From the NCBI GenBank assembly GCA_025093985.1, contig JACAAK010000006.1:1674001-1738000 (forward strand): a stretch of 64,000 nt of DNA, in the 5' to 3' direction. Shown piece after piece: positions 33,723 through 45,713 of the stretch (its first letter is position 1; each line of letters opens with the position of its first letter). The DNA comes from Calvatia gigantea (taxonomy: Eukaryota; Basidiomycota; Agaricomycetes; Agaricales; Lycoperdaceae). The position numbers were made by a program, and so were the translations under genes. Under the pieces are notes generated by a model. That model worked only from the letters and a program-made list of their open reading frames with translations. It was not told the origin of the DNA and ran no database searches.

Positions 33723-34472
33723 TCAGGTCAATGGTTCCGTGGGAGGTGGCATAGAAATCGATCCAATAGGATCCAAGCCAGAATCTGGGGAAGGTGAGAT
33801 AGGGTGTCTCCACCCAACCTCATGACCGTTCTCAATCATAGGCTCAACAAAGCCTCTGAAAATCCACGGTCTATCCAATACTACATCCTTCCCTTCCTCC
33901 CCGTCCTCCCCGTCCTTGATCTTCTGGTCTTGAGACCACCGCATCCCATACCCCTCAGGCACCCTCATCTCATACACCAAAACCTGATGTGGCAACCAAT
34001 GCAAATTTCGCCAACTAGCAGCATTGACAATCTTCCAAAATAACTCTAGGGCTTTCTCGTTCAACACTGCTCTCGGGCCTTGTGCACGACCCCACCATCC
34101 AGCTTCCCCCTTGGATTTTTTGGATACTTTAGCGGGATGGAGTTCTTGTGAGCGGTGAGCGTGTTTGGTCCACGCACGTGCGCCGGCTGTGAGGTCAGCG
34201 CTGTTGGGTAGTTGGTATGCTTCGAGGCATTGGGATGCTGTTGGAGGTAAGGAACCAAGAGCAGACCCGGTTGTGAGAGCTAGACCATATGAGAGGTAAA
34301 TGTATAGCGGAGAAAGGGCTGTCTGTTTTTCTTCTTCTGTGAGAGGCTTGTTGGAATTGAGGTGTTCGAGGATTTGAGAAACTCTAGCACGCTCTTCGGA
34401 GGCCTGTGGAAGTTCTTGCATGTTGAAGCAGTGGGGGGTTGATATGGGTAGACCCTGGACCTCGGTTTCCAT
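33723..34472 (-). CDS. Conserved fungal protein of unknown function
   Basis: A single uninterrupted frame; the Met at 34472 (METEVQGLP) is preferred, and an upstream in-frame Met at 34562 is possible. Landmarks include STPHCFNMQEL, GLALTTGSALGSLP, RAWTKHAHRSQELHPAK, GWWGRAQGPRAVLNEKAL, SWRNLHWLPHQVLVYEMR and, near the C-terminus, RPWIFRGFVEPMIENGHEVGW. The pattern matches a conserved hypothetical family that I recall from basidiomycete genomes. There are no signal peptide or membrane segments, and the function is unknown. Confidence 0.75.
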   Translation of the reverse strand: METEVQGLPISTPHCFNMQELPQASEERARVSQILEHLNSNKPLTEEEKQTALSPLYIYLSYGLALTTGSALGSLPPTASQCLEAYQLPNSADLTAGARAWTKHAHRSQELHPAKVSKKSKGEAGWWGRAQGPRAVLNEKALELFWKIVNAASWRNLHWLPHQVLVYEMRVPEGYGMRWSQDQKIKDGEDGEEGKDVVLDRPWIFRGFVEPMIENGHEVGWRHPISPSPDSGLDPIGSISMPPPTEPLT

Positions 34473-35049
34473 AAGTCTGATAGAAGCCTGTGGTGGGGCT
34501 ATATGGTGGTATTTTACAAGGAAGGAGATAAGAGGTTGAGAGAGTCGTATACGAACAAACATGTCCCTGTCGCACTGATTGACAGGAATCTTGATTTATC
34601 CTTGTTATGATGGCTGAAGCGCTGATGCATTGATGACAGGGTGCTTCGCAGCTTCAAGTCTCAAGATAACGCAGTCGGCATGGATTTTCCAGAATAGAAC
34701 GGTCGGCATCTGGTGAGTTGTGTAATAAATAGTTGCGGACACTGGGACCCAACGCGATCATCTGAGTTGCGTCCAGCTCAGGGTACTGACAGAGGAATGG
34801 TTCGGGGTCAGCAACGTTGCTGGAATGTGACCAACACCTGTCATGTTCTCCGAGAGCCTTCTATTCATTCAATCGAGTCTTAAGCCGTTTCACTTAGTCC
34901 AGTGGCACGTAAGCCACACCAAAGTAGGGCAATAATAAGTAATTCATGCAGTAAAACTATATATCGGGACAGAATGCCTAAGGATGCAGAGATGTAAATT
35001 CTCAATATCTTTCGAATGTCCATCACAGCCCCCCGCAGGGGCACCGTTG
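34473..35049. other. Intergenic
   Basis: Upstream flank of the conserved gene and 3' flank of P450 B. No gene seen. Confidence 0.4.
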
Positions 35050-37133
35050 TTAGTCAAGAAAGTCTGAGTTCCGAACCAGCTCTGCTGCCTTTTCCGAGCG
35101 AGGTTGAATGAGAGCCTCGAAAGGGGTTGGATATCTGACATATAATTATTAGCCCGATGCAGTATCCCCAGGTGTCCGGCACTCACGACAGGAAGTCTTC
35201 AACGTAGGTTGGCTGGGGAGTCACAGATTTGCCGTCCTTGTCCAGGGGAGGGCTGATGTTGAAAGCAGATAGGACTGATGCGATGGTAATAAAGAGAGAT
35301 CCATCACTGAAGTGTCGTCCGGGACAAATTCGGCGACCAAAGCCAAAGGCAGCGGTGGTGAGGTCTTGTAATTCCGAGTTGCGCTTGCGGTCTTCGGTTA
35401 AGAATCGCTCAGGTATAAAGTGGTCGGGCTCCGGAAATTTTTCTGGATCATTGAGAAGCGACCTAGGATCAAGAGTTGGCACTCAGGGAATGATAGTTAG
35501 CCCGTCAACCATACCAAGTGTTTCCAATGACGGTGGTTCCTTTAGGTATGAAGTATCCATCATACTCATCGTCTTCGGTAGTAGCGTGAGGAACACCTGA
35601 CCATCGAAATCAGTAACGGGGTGTTTCTATCTGAGCAGGGACAAACCGAAAGGTCCAACAGGGCGCCACCGAAGCGTTTCTTTCACCATGGCATTGATGT
35701 ATGGAAGGAAGGGACGATCTTTGAACTCTGGGAGACGGCCGCCCAATACCTCATCCAATTCAGCTTGAGCTTTTCTCTGCACATCCGGATAGAGGCACAT
35801 TGCCAAGAAGAAGGAATACACAGTGGTAACGGTCTAATACCCGGATACATCAGTCAGTAAATTCCAGTTCTTAAGGAGGGTGTGCTAGCGATACGACTCA
35901 CAGATTCGCTTCCCGCTGATGAGGAACATAAAAAATAGGTTATGAGTGACGAAAGTATACTGATTGGCGTAGCTCACCTATATAAGCAACTGCTGAAATA
36001 TTTTTTGCAACCGTTTCTTCCTCCATTCTTGAATGTGAGCTCAATTCACCCCCTCCTTGTGAATCACCAATCAAGGCTGATGCAACGCTCGGCCTCGCCG
36101 TGCCTGCTTTCTATTTTTCGTGGTTATTCCCTGTGTACTTGGCTGCGACAGAATCGAGAGTTGAAAATACACACCACCTGTTCCCTCACATAGTCAAACG
36201 GCGTGTTAACCAACTCGCGGCTCAGGTCGGCGTAGTGCTTGACCTCCTTCTTCCACCCAGCACCAGGGAACCAGCTCGGTAGGTACTTGAATGGAAACTT
36301 GTCCCTAAAATGATTTCCCAAAAGCGCCCCTTCAGACAACCCCTTCAGGTTTTCCTCGGCCAGGGCAATATATGGATCTTCTTCTTCTTGGACGGTGATA
36401 CCATATGAAACATCCATGATGGTTGCACCGAATTGGCTATCGAATTGATCGATTAGTTATCCTTCGAGGCTGCGTAAGAGGTGGGGACTTACTGGCGTGC
36501 ATCTCGCCAATAATTTTCGGGTCTTTGTAACAAGCGGCGTAGGAAACCTCGAGTTCCCCTCAATTGGGCTTCTCCATAAGCATGTACTTTGTTTGAATGG
36601 AAATGCTGGTGAAAGGCCCGGCGTTGACGCCGCCACCAATCCCCGTAAGGGTTCATTGCTAAATTATAGTCCCAACCCATTCTAAAAATAGGGTATATAT
36701 TTAGTTGGTCCTCATTAATGGTTCAAGTGAACACTCGACAGTTTTGGTATAGGGAAATCTGGACGATCCGAGTAGTTAGTCGACCGTTTGTCAAACAGGT
36801 CGTTTGTTCTCTTGAAAGAGCCAAGTACAAGGAATGGTTTTCCTATGATTTCGAAATAGATCATATCACCTGTAGTCGGATGTTAGAGTTCACTTCGTCG
36901 GGGTGAGTCTGGTATGTAGAAGTTGACGCGCCATATTTCTTGAACCATTCGTCATAGGTCATCCAGGCCCTCTTAGTGGGCGCATCGAACACGTTGCCGA
37001 TAATAGGATAACCTTTGGGGCCTGGTGGATAAGGTAGCCCATGGGGATTTGCCTTTCGTTTGTGGTAAAGGCGATAAAGATATAAGAAGACGGTTACACC
37101 GACGAGAAGAGACGAGTAGGAGTAGGTATTCAT
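35050..37133 (-). CDS. Cytochrome P450 (P450 B), microsomal monooxygenase
   Basis: From 37133 the anchor [20 protein letters not shown] precedes [13 protein letters not shown]. Then come [34 protein letters not shown] (helix C), [11 protein letters not shown], a 14-nt exon (35902-35915) giving the I-helix AGSES, the ExxR motif in KETLRW, PERF in helix K', and the full haem loop [13 protein letters not shown]. The last exon encodes [17 protein letters not shown] and a stop at 35050. It is a separate lineage from P450 A, since the sequences share only the family core. The intron after KKYG lacks GT at its donor (it reads GCGCGT), so it is probably a GC-AG intron. No other frame problem was seen. 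Substrate unknown. Confidence 0.87.
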
Positions 37134-37941
37134 GGTCCAATGTCGAAGAATTAACAAGTTGATGGGTTGTAAGCTCAGGCTCTGGGCTTCTTAAAAAGCC
37201 CTTGTGGCTCTGCTGAAAAACCAGCTCCTGAAATTTATTAACGGTCCCGGAGTTCTGTGTCCTGTCCGAGTCATGGACTGACCTCAAACATGTGAGTCAA
37301 CGCGACGTTCGGTGCATCCTGTGCTATGCTCCGTGGAAAACGATGCCGCGGTTATCGCCGTCTAAGACGCATCAGCATTAGTATTCTCTGGGTCCTCAGA
37401 CAATCCTTCCTCACCTGTGAAAGTGAATCACCACAGAATGTCCCGAGTGCTGGTATGTAAATGCTAAGGAGGCGGTGAATGGGTACCAGGCCGCCGCCGA
37501 TCTGATTTTCGTCCCAGCCCCTACTGTAATCTTCCTAAGTGCCAAATGGGCGCTTACTCCACACAAGTTTGGGTGCGATGCTACTTTTGTGCCTAACCTT
37601 CCCATTCCCCAAAGGTGCTCGCCCCGATCGCTGGCATAAGGTGCATGACTACGCCCAGAATCTTCATTTTTTCACTCGACGCAGGACTGGGCTGTTGTTG
37701 CCGTGCGGAGGCCAGGCGACCTTCTATTTTTTAGACTCGGGACCGCAGAGGTCGGAAAGAATGTGGCTTCGACATTGTGTGGCAGCGAATACGCTTCGCC
37801 TTCGATCCTCGCGATGATTCTTAAGCAGTTAGTTGGTTGTCTAAATATTGTCATCTGCATAGTGGTAGAAACTAATACCTGGTGAACGTATATAATGTAT
37901 GGCTGGTTAACCAACCCATCAAACACCCCCCGCCCCCCGTA
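37134..37941. other. Intergenic with a dispersed repeat
   Basis: Divergent region between P450 B and the F-box gene; most of its right half is the repeat copy at 37500-37792. Confidence 0.45.
37500..37792 (+). repeat. Dispersed ~300-bp repeat, copy 2
   Basis: Partner of 24887-25190 in the opposite orientation, with the two copies 12.3 kb apart. Both borders are sharp: similarity starts at TGATTTTCGTC and ends at GGCAGCGAATA. Both copies lie next to related F-box genes. Confidence 0.85.
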
Positions 37942-39126
37942 ATGTTGCCTAAATCTGGTCCCTCGTTCCCACCAGAGATATCTGGTCTTATCATCCGAAG
38001 ATGATCCTACGACATTAGCTCATCTATGTCTTGTGTCCCTGGCATTCCGTGCTGAAGCTAAACCTCTACTGTACCGTGACATCTACCTCGGGTACCTTAC
38101 TCCCAGAACCACACCCCCGTTTGATTGCCTTACCCCACAAAGTGCTCACCCGCTCGGGCTCGAAAGGGCAGAGCAAGTTCTGGAGACCCTGAGCCAAAAC
38201 CCAGTGCTCGCCGGTCATGTCCGCTCCCTTGTTTCCCTGGATGAAACCCCTAACATGACTAGGGATACGATCTATTGGGATCATTTGACCCGGAGCCTCC
38301 TGCATGCGAAGAAGTTGGTAACATTGATGATAACGTATAGTAACCCAGATCCGAACCTCTTTTGTCCGGCCCATCTGGTAGACGCGCCTTTCCACCTTGA
38401 ATGCCTTCACTGGGAGTGTTTATCTCCTGCTCTTGGCGGCCAACACCACCTCACACAATTCCTCTCCAACCAGCCAGGGATCCGGTTTCTGTCAGTGCAT
38501 CTTGACGACCCCATTGGTGCACCGATTTGCCCTGGACTCCGGACATTCAGGGGTGGCTTCAACACACTCAAGGCCATTCAAGTTGGAGATAGGGGGTTAC
38601 AGACCTGGATCTGGGAAACCGAGACGTGGGATACACACCTTTGGGCCTGGCTCAATAGCCAACCTAAAGTCCCAGAGCTGCAAGATTTGACAACTTTTAT
38701 TCTTGGGGGACCTCTGCCACGGTTGCCCTTGATGACACTCGTCCACAGCCTGGGAAATTTAAGGGTCCTCCACCTAATTGGACTTCCTTTTGAGGTTTGT
38801 TGTCTACATTATGACTATAGGAGTTGCTAACTGATGTCAACAAGGCATCACTACCTGATGAGTTCACCTGCATTGTGCGCCTCCCCAACCTTCGGGCATT
38901 TGCTTGGACCCCAGTTACCGAAATTGGACCTCTCTCTAACCCACCCCAACCAGAAGAAATTCTCTGTGAGGCTGCCTGGTCGCTCTTTCCCACTTCGCCA
39001 AACCTTGAGGTAGCGTATATTGGAATTGTGCAGGGAGATACTGGGCTCTTCATCCATTATCGACGTCTCACTCGTGATGACACCAGCCATGTTATGGAAC
39101 TACCCCGGGAATTCTGGGGTGCTTAG
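37942..39126 (+). CDS. F-box/LRR-like protein, relative of the gene at 25461
   Basis: The Met at 37942 leads to FPPEISGLII, the first half of an F-box; the second half (SSEDDPTTLAHLCLVSLAFRAEAKPLLYRDIYL region) is in the next frame, so one base is gained or lost near 37993. The body contains leucine-rich segments. The intron at 38795-38844 has a TGCTAAC branch site and an unusual AAG acceptor; it matches the intron of the 25461 gene in position and even in part of its 3' sequence (GATGTCA). The last exon ends at 39126. If the frameshift is real, only the F-box-less product from 38033 could be made. It is a candidate SCF adaptor with unknown target. Confidence 0.68.
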
Positions 39127-39949
39127 GTATTGTACTGACAGTCCTGACTGAACAATTGTAATTTGTGATTCCTTTTCTTGTTCTGTACATAGTATAGAAT
39201 TCTCTTCAACAGAACCCAATATAACTTGCCTTACAATGAGGAAGCTTTTTTTCAAGGACACCTCAATGTTTGTGTGACCTCACATTTGGACCCAGTGGGT
39301 TTCTCCAGACTTCTCAGAACCAATCTAACTCAATGGGATGATCATCAGGAAAGACCAGGGGTGACCTTGGTATGCTCGGGCATGGCATCGGACTTCTTTG
39401 GATTTCTCAGGATCAATGTAACTCAATGGAATGATTGTCAGGGAATAGAATCTATGGCTTTCGGACTACAACTGTGAACCACCCCACCTGGGATGAACAA
39501 GTTTCCTCAGTACATCATTTGATGCACGTTCCGACAACTCAGGTGCCAAGAGCATTTCATTGCAATCACCCAATCATGGGTTAGCCGTGGTCCGTAATTC
39601 GTCAACGTCCCATGCTGTTCGCTGGCGTGGTGATCATCGGCGCGACCGTCTCCCAATAAAGAAGCCGTCTCGGGAACAACTGGACGTGTCATGCTTTGTG
39701 ATGTTTCCATGTTGGCCGGTCTTCTCCCAGAGCCCCAAATCTCCGAATTCAGTGGGAAGCTCGGAAAAGGATATATGAACCTGCCAACTTGCGTGTCTTC
39801 CGCTCTTTACCTGTTCGAAGCCTTCCTTGAATCGCTCGGTCATTTACATCGATTGTGGAGATTAAGAACAAGACACGCTGCGCTCTTGCGTTGCTACGAG
39901 CAGTGTCCACAGCTCCACGACCTTCGTTGTCTAGAACCCCTATTCGAGT
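39127..39949. other. Intergenic
   Basis: Contains the 3' flank of the F-box gene and the promoter of the methyltransferase gene. Two short repeats around 39300-39440 (CTTCTCAGAACCAATCTAAC and TTTCTCAGGATCAATGTAAC) are each followed by TCAATGG. No gene. Confidence 0.4.
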
Positions 39950-40745
39950 ATGATCTTGCAATTAAGTGCGTATCTTGCAAGCGCGGTCTCTGTACATCTT
40001 TCGCTCTCCCCGCCGAATCCTCCGGTCAAACGCCAAGACTGTTTTACAGGAACCCCAGAAGCGAACACACTCTTTGAACAAGTTGTTCAAGGTGTGACGT
40101 TTCTCACCAAGGTAGGCTCTCTTCCCATCGGTTTGCCGTTGGTCTGACGCGACCGGCCATAGAGTTCTGTATGGATTTTCACCTTTTTGAATATCATTGC
40201 GCTCGCCTTCCGCGAATCCATAACTTCCTCTCCGAGAAACACCCTCACCCTTGGTTTATTGCACCCAATTCTCGTCGTCGGCACGATCCTCACGTGCTTC
40301 TCCGCAATTCTCAGATTATGGTATGCGACCCTCCTACCCTCCTACCCGCACAACACTCCAACTAATCGCTCCCAACTTTTCAAGGTGCTACAGAGCCCTC
40401 GGTTCCCTCTTCACCTTCGAGATCACCGTCCGCCCAAAACACGAGCTGATCACACACGGCCCTTACTCCTACGTTCGACACCCAAGTTACACCGGTGTTT
40501 ACCTCACGCTCACCAGCATCACCGGTGTTTTTCTCGCCCCGGGGACTTGGACGGCCGAACATGGCATCCACAGTCCCATCGGTGCGTTGATGTCGGGTCT
40601 CTGGCTTCTCAAGTGTATTTTTGTGTTTCGCAGCATGAAGGTACGATCAAAAGCGGAGGATGATCTTCTACGAGCGAATTTCGGGCGTGAGTGGGAGGAG
40701 TATGCAAAGAGGGTGCAATATAAGTTTGTTCCGTGGGTTTATTAA
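39950..40745 (+). CDS. Protein-S-isoprenylcysteine O-methyltransferase (ICMT/Ste14 family)
   Basis: Exons are 39950-40111, 40163-40320 and 40385-40745. The N-terminal exon gives a hydrophobic helix and a polar loop; the second encodes membrane segments (VWIFTFLNIIALAF and LLHPILVVGTILTCFSAILRLW). The third holds the family core FTFEITVRPKHELITHGPY, SYVRHPSYTG and a C-terminal EWEEYAKRVQYKFVPWVY. ICMT sits in the ER membrane and methylates the C-terminal prenylcysteine of Ras-type GTPases and pheromones. The second intron ends in AAG rather than CAG/TAG; the alternative CAG downstream would bring a stop. The protein is about 225 residues, a normal length. Confidence 0.86.
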
Positions 40746-40999
40746 TATCCAGTGGGACATATGTTTTTGGCTGACTTCGGTGATCCCGTGGTTTTACCGA
40801 GAACTATAATTACAGTCTAAACCGACACGATGGAGCCAGCGGTAGACTGAGCATGGACTGGTAGGATCGAGGTTCGGCGAACGAATAGGGCGCATGCACC
40901 TTCTTGCGCGAAAGGTGTATGTAGGTGGGCTGAGATATATAAATATTATAGAATGCTATCAATAATTGATTGCACCTGCGGTTACTATAACGAACGTAC

Positions 41000-42606
41000 T
41001 CAATCATACTTCCGCATGGCCTCTTCCAACATGTCCATATCTACATCAAAGGAAACGGCATCTCCAAATGAGATATCCGCATCGGAACTCAGCGGCAAAG
41101 CATCTATATCCTCATCGCCAGGCCTTGAGGATGAGGAACTGGTGCAGGTGGGTGATGATGCGTTCAATGAAACCTGACCACTCGAGGCAAAGTCACCCCG
41201 CGACGAGTTGCTGGAAGGCGTCGATGGCGGTTGTGAGCTTGGCAACAGTGGCGGTTTAAACGGTTTTTGTTTCGTTGGAAGCCCGCCTTTTGAATTGGAG
41301 CTGGGCTTGGGTGAATTTTGTGGAAAAGTATGCGTCCGCCTCATGCCCAAGGTCGGCGGGCGCGAAGCATTACTGGTATTATAGCCCTGAGATAAAGGTA
41401 GCGCATTAGGTACTTGATGATCAGTGCGCGGGCGTGCTTCCTGGAGTTGACGGGCTGGGACTGGCGAAACAACAGCCGTAGAGGGTGGCTTTGAAGTTGA
41501 GGGGGATTCAGAAGAAAATAACCCCATTGAAGCGGAGATCGTGCGCTCGAGCTTAAGTCTCCGTTGTTTGCGTTCTGGATCAAGAAGAGGATGAAGTTTG
41601 GGTATTCGGGGGGTTGCGGAATTGGGGTTAGCCGGAGTTGAATCCTTTGCTTGAATGATCGGCTTGGATTGAGGCCGAGGATGAGGGCTTTCAAGGATAG
41701 GGGTGGACACCTTGGCTGGAGGAGAATCAAACCCGTTTTGGTAGGGCGTTAGTCGCGGTGAAGATGACGATGTTCTTGTTTTTGATGACGGAATCGGTGG
41801 GGGTGGCATGATCTCACTAGGATGATGTGGGGGGGTCAACGTCCATCCCAAATCCAAGATCATCCAGCTGGACGCTATGACTCTGGGACACCCCAACTGT
41901 CGGGTTTGGTGAATTCGGAATGTTTGTGGAGGTGCAAGATAAAGCGCCCAAATCTCGTGCTTTCTTTTTCACAGCAGCTCCAGGAGCTGAGGGTGCACCA
42001 CATTTGACTCTCTTAGCTCCAGTATCAGGGGAGGCTGCTATCCTTTTAGACGGCGGCCTCCGTTTGCGGATATCCCTAGAATTTGTGTCGTTGCGAATGT
42101 TACCGTCTATTCTTTCTGAAATGCCTTTCAGCATGTTGAGAAACTCATCGGGATCACGAACGGGCGGGGGTTCTACACTTTCGGAGGGGGGAAGGCGCGA
42201 TGATCGTCCTCGATGTTCATTCGACGAAGTCTCCCATCCACTCGAAGATGACGCACTCAAAGGCGTCGTGTTATATGATGTTGATCTGCTCGAACCTGGC
42301 GTGGTGGCAAATGAAGATACTGATGAAGACGTGGAGTTTAAGGTAAGAGAAGAAGACAGGGAACGCGGTGTTCGTTTCGTGGAACGTGCGGAGGACGTGC
42401 TTGCCTCGCCTGCAAATCCCGGGGTGGTTCAAAACAGATCGAGTTAGGTTTCAATCCTTCAAAGGAAAGGGTGACGTACTTTGAAAGAGTTCTGGCTGCG
42501 CTTTGAAAGCGACCTCCGATAACAGAGAATTAAGTGCTGCACATGCAGTCTGGGAACTTTGCCATTGAACAGAATCTGATGTGCATGCGCTATCACCGTA
42601 ATCCAT
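41000..42606 (-). CDS. Ser/Pro-rich, largely disordered protein of unknown function
   Basis: The start at 42606 (MDYGDSACTSDSVQWQ) gives a short helical exon (ACAALNSLLSEVAFKAQPEL). An intron with GTACGTC donor and TTTGCAG acceptor leads to a long low-complexity exon with DPDEFLNMLKGISERID and basic stretches (RKRRPPSKR, AAVKKKA), which may be nuclear localisation signals. A 7-base C tract (41829-41835) separates two frames: with one C fewer the protein continues MDVDPPHHPSEIMPPPP and runs to 41000, ending in an acidic segment (FDVDMDMLEEAMRKYD). This is either a homopolymer error or a real break. No known domain was seen. Composition suggests a nuclear regulatory protein, but that is a guess. 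Confidence 0.55.
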
Positions 42607-43056
42607 AGCCACAAGCGATGATGACGGGGATGTGGGTAATTGGGTTATTTCCTTTAGAGCAACAAGGCGGCGTCAGGTTTTGTTAAGTCAGTGTGGTAAA
42701 GGTGAGGCGGTTGGGCTTCCTGAAAAATATACACATACAAAGTAATAACTCATATGAATAGACGTATAAACGTGCACGAACTTACGAACACTCACTGGAC
42801 AACGGCGCACGAGATGAAGGTGGAACGCGGGAAGATGAGAACCTCGCAAAGTGACATTGCTTCACCAACGCGTTCACGTGATTAATACGGTCATCTTCAA
42901 CGTATTTAAAAGTTACAATAAGCTCCAGAAAATATAAATACAAGGAATAAAGAGTATCCAAGAAGCGAAAACGGGCGGATAATATTGCCCTAGTTTGGCG
43001 AGAGACTTGCAATAAAATCAGCAACAGCCGTCCAGTACCCATCTTGCACGCAGGTA
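42607..43056. other. Intergenic
   Basis: Short region between two minus-strand genes; nothing recognised. Confidence 0.4.
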
Positions 43057-44482
43057 TCATCTAATCAGAAGATAGTGAGCAACCGCAGCAATAGCAAGAA
43101 TTATATGGGACATACTATGGCCACCGTTAGGGAATTCAATGTATTTGGTACGCTCGAGTCCATTCTTGTATTCCTTGCCTCCAGATGTAATCTTCTCTCC
43201 GCGTTTCGCAAACGCTTCTAAAAGGGTACGCATCTCGTCCTTCGGCACAATCTCATCTTTGAGGCCGCTGAGCATGAGAATAGGAATCGTAGAGGGTATC
43301 TTCGGAACCTTGGATATGGAATCCCACTTTTGGTGACAAAGGAAACTGAAGGGTTTCAGAAGCGGGAGTGTATGGGGTATGAGACTCGGAAGGGAGGTGA
43401 ACGTGTTTTCTAGAATGAGGGTTGAAATCTTGAAAGGAGATTACTTCACGCTCTTTTGATGGCCTAGAAGGTCCTTACCTTGTCCGGGTTCTTGCTGGTC
43501 AGGTCAATTGATACGGCACCACCGATTGATTGGCCATACAGAACCTGATATGCGTGTTTGGTCTGTGCACAATTCACTTTGTACCGGGAAGACATACTAT
43601 TGGTGTCCGTCTATACCTCTCGTCATCGAGGAGGTAATCCAACCCTGTTTGGGCGTCTATCTGAAGACCTATGAGGCTATTAACATGAATCCCCCTCGAA
43701 TGAAAAAAGTATGTGATGCACACCCTGCTCATTCGGTGAACCATCAGAGAGACCATACCTGAGCACACGTCTATCAGAAAGTCATGAGCCACTAAATGAA
43801 ACAACTCACCCCCTGTAGCACATCATCAACACGTTACACCTCATGCGTAGGTAGAACACTTTGGCAAGCGGTATCCGATGACCATGGTTGCCTGCATTAC
43901 CGTGGAACATGATAACGGTAGGGCGGCTCGCGGTGAACTACAATAGTAACGATACGTGTCAGTCAGGGTATACTGTAATGTAACTCATAGAGACGACTCG
44001 CCTCATCTTCTGCGAGATCACTGTCGGAGTCCTCGGGTAGTTCGATGGTATTGGGGTTCAAGGATGGCAAGTCCTTGCGTTGTCGCAGCATGTAACACCT
44101 TAACGTCACCTTGTCTGGTGTTACTAGGTTAAGTTCGTCGTATGGTATGCCATAGTCAGTGGGTTTAGCCACCTCTGACTGAAGTAAGCGCGCGAGCAAG
44201 GGAAGTATGAGTTCATGACTTGCCAGACCTCGAGCCAGGGGGGAACGCCGAGGGATAGATTAGGAAACCTTGTCCGTACCAAAGAAGGCCAACGCCTTAA
44301 GTTGATCAGAATCATAAACTCCCAGCCAAATCGGATAGAAAGGAGGTACTTAGTGTGGACAGGCCTGCTGCAGTGGCCAATGTTCCCTAACAAGCAGACC
44401 CTTGTAATCATGGTATTACTTCCAGAACAAGACAAAGACAAACCTTAGCAAAAGCTTCTAAAGACGGGATGAATTTCGACAT
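43057..44482 (-). CDS. Bem46-like alpha/beta hydrolase
   Basis: From 44482 small exons give MSKFIPSLEAFAK, then TLATAAGLSTLS, then VGLLWYGQGFLIYPSAFPPG, a single N-terminal membrane anchor with the family's YPS motif. The catalytic fold follows: MFHGNAGNHGHR (oxyanion loop), VLYGQSIGGAVSIDL with the nucleophile Ser in GxSxG, SGLKDEIVP with the Asp, and FPNGGHS with the His. An acidic insert (PEDSDSDLAEDE) lies early in the fold. Introns are short and GT/AG. Bem46/ABHD13-type proteins are membrane-anchored hydrolases linked to polarity in fungi; their substrate is unknown. All catalytic residues are present and the frame is intact. Confidence 0.87.
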
Positions 44483-44752
44483 TTGTTGTTTCCAAGAGCG
44501 TCGACGTCACAGGGGCTTTGAGATCGCAGAAGCCGACATAGGCGAGAAGTAGATTTGTGGTTGTTTGGCGACAGCCTCTGGGGACTTGTTCAGCCACCTC
44601 CTCCCTCGGAGTGATGTCCGATGATCTCGTGGATTAACTTTACGACTTCGCAGTTCGCACTGACCCAATCATATGACCAAGAATCACCTGTGTTCTAATT
44701 GTGCAGTGAGCTTCTTGAAATCTTTATGTGTCACGCCTTATCGGAATGTGGA

Positions 44753-44775
44753 AGTTAAACGTTAAACGTTAAACC
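44753..44775. repeat. Short tandem repeat (GTTAAAC)3
   Basis: Three consecutive copies of GTTAAAC in the promoter region of the Bem46-like gene. Confidence 0.75.
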
Positions 44776-45707
44776 TGCCAAACGTCCACCCCGAGGACAA
44801 CAGAGTTCACTTTGCTTAAACAAGACAGCCACAATCAAATCGCCTTTTCGCACACAATAAGAGGTTGAAACTTGTTCAAGTCTGAAACTAGAGTCCAATT
44901 TCAGTGGCCGCTAAGGTTCATGCATTCATGTCCGTCCGTCTGTCAAGCAACAGCGGACGGAAAGGTTGACGTTGAGTACGTATCGTATCACGTTGTTGCC
45001 TTTATTCGGCATCACCAAAATGTTGGAGCGCCGTAATCGACACTAAACCAGATTTGTTATGTTGCGTATGAATAGAACCGAGTCTCTGAATTCCTCAAGG
45101 CAAGCATTAATGTCCTCTGTGCGAGAGGCCACACCGTTTGAGAGGTTCTGGCACTGGTTTTTGAGACTCACAAGACACTGTTGGGTGCTCACCATCTTCC
45201 CTGTTAATTTTTTTCAGGTATGAGACCGATGACCGGCTCGTTACATATTACATACAGAAAGGGAGGAATTGATTATTACGGGTTAGCCATTTTCTTAGCG
45301 TCTTCCAATCCCACGTGGCGCTCACAATATTCCGTCCACTGTCCCTTCCCTCCTCTCTCCTCAACGCTGCCCGCAACAGCAACCCTCTGGTGGATGGTGC
45401 AACAATATACACCTCGTGTTCTCTGCAAAGCAAAAGCGATCTGGAGCCAACTCAAACCAGCGATTGCTTACTTCCTGCTTGGACGTTTACATATTGAATT
45501 CATGACGCAGGGTCGAATCAATCTGATCAAACGTCACTCAGGTTTAAATTTAGCACGTAAATCTCTTACGCTCTTACCTCGCCGGTGAACAACCACTTCA
45601 TTTCTCCTTCCCGCAAGGAGCAGAAAATTTTCGCTTAATGGCGCCTCCGGAACGAAACGGGCGCAGGACAATCAACAACCGTCTCAGGGATCGGGCTTGT
45701 GGAGTGG

Positions 45708-45713
45708 TATAAA
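45708..45713 (+). promoter_or_regulatory. TATA box of the secreted helical protein gene
   Basis: TATAAA 109 nt upstream of the ATG at 45822, followed by a CT-rich stretch, the usual look of a strongly transcribed basidiomycete promoter. Confidence 0.65.

Noticed and set aside
14757..34000. Secondary-metabolite cluster built around the P450s
   Set aside because: No PKS, NRPS, terpene synthase or pathway regulator lies near either P450, and the intervening genes are housekeeping types.
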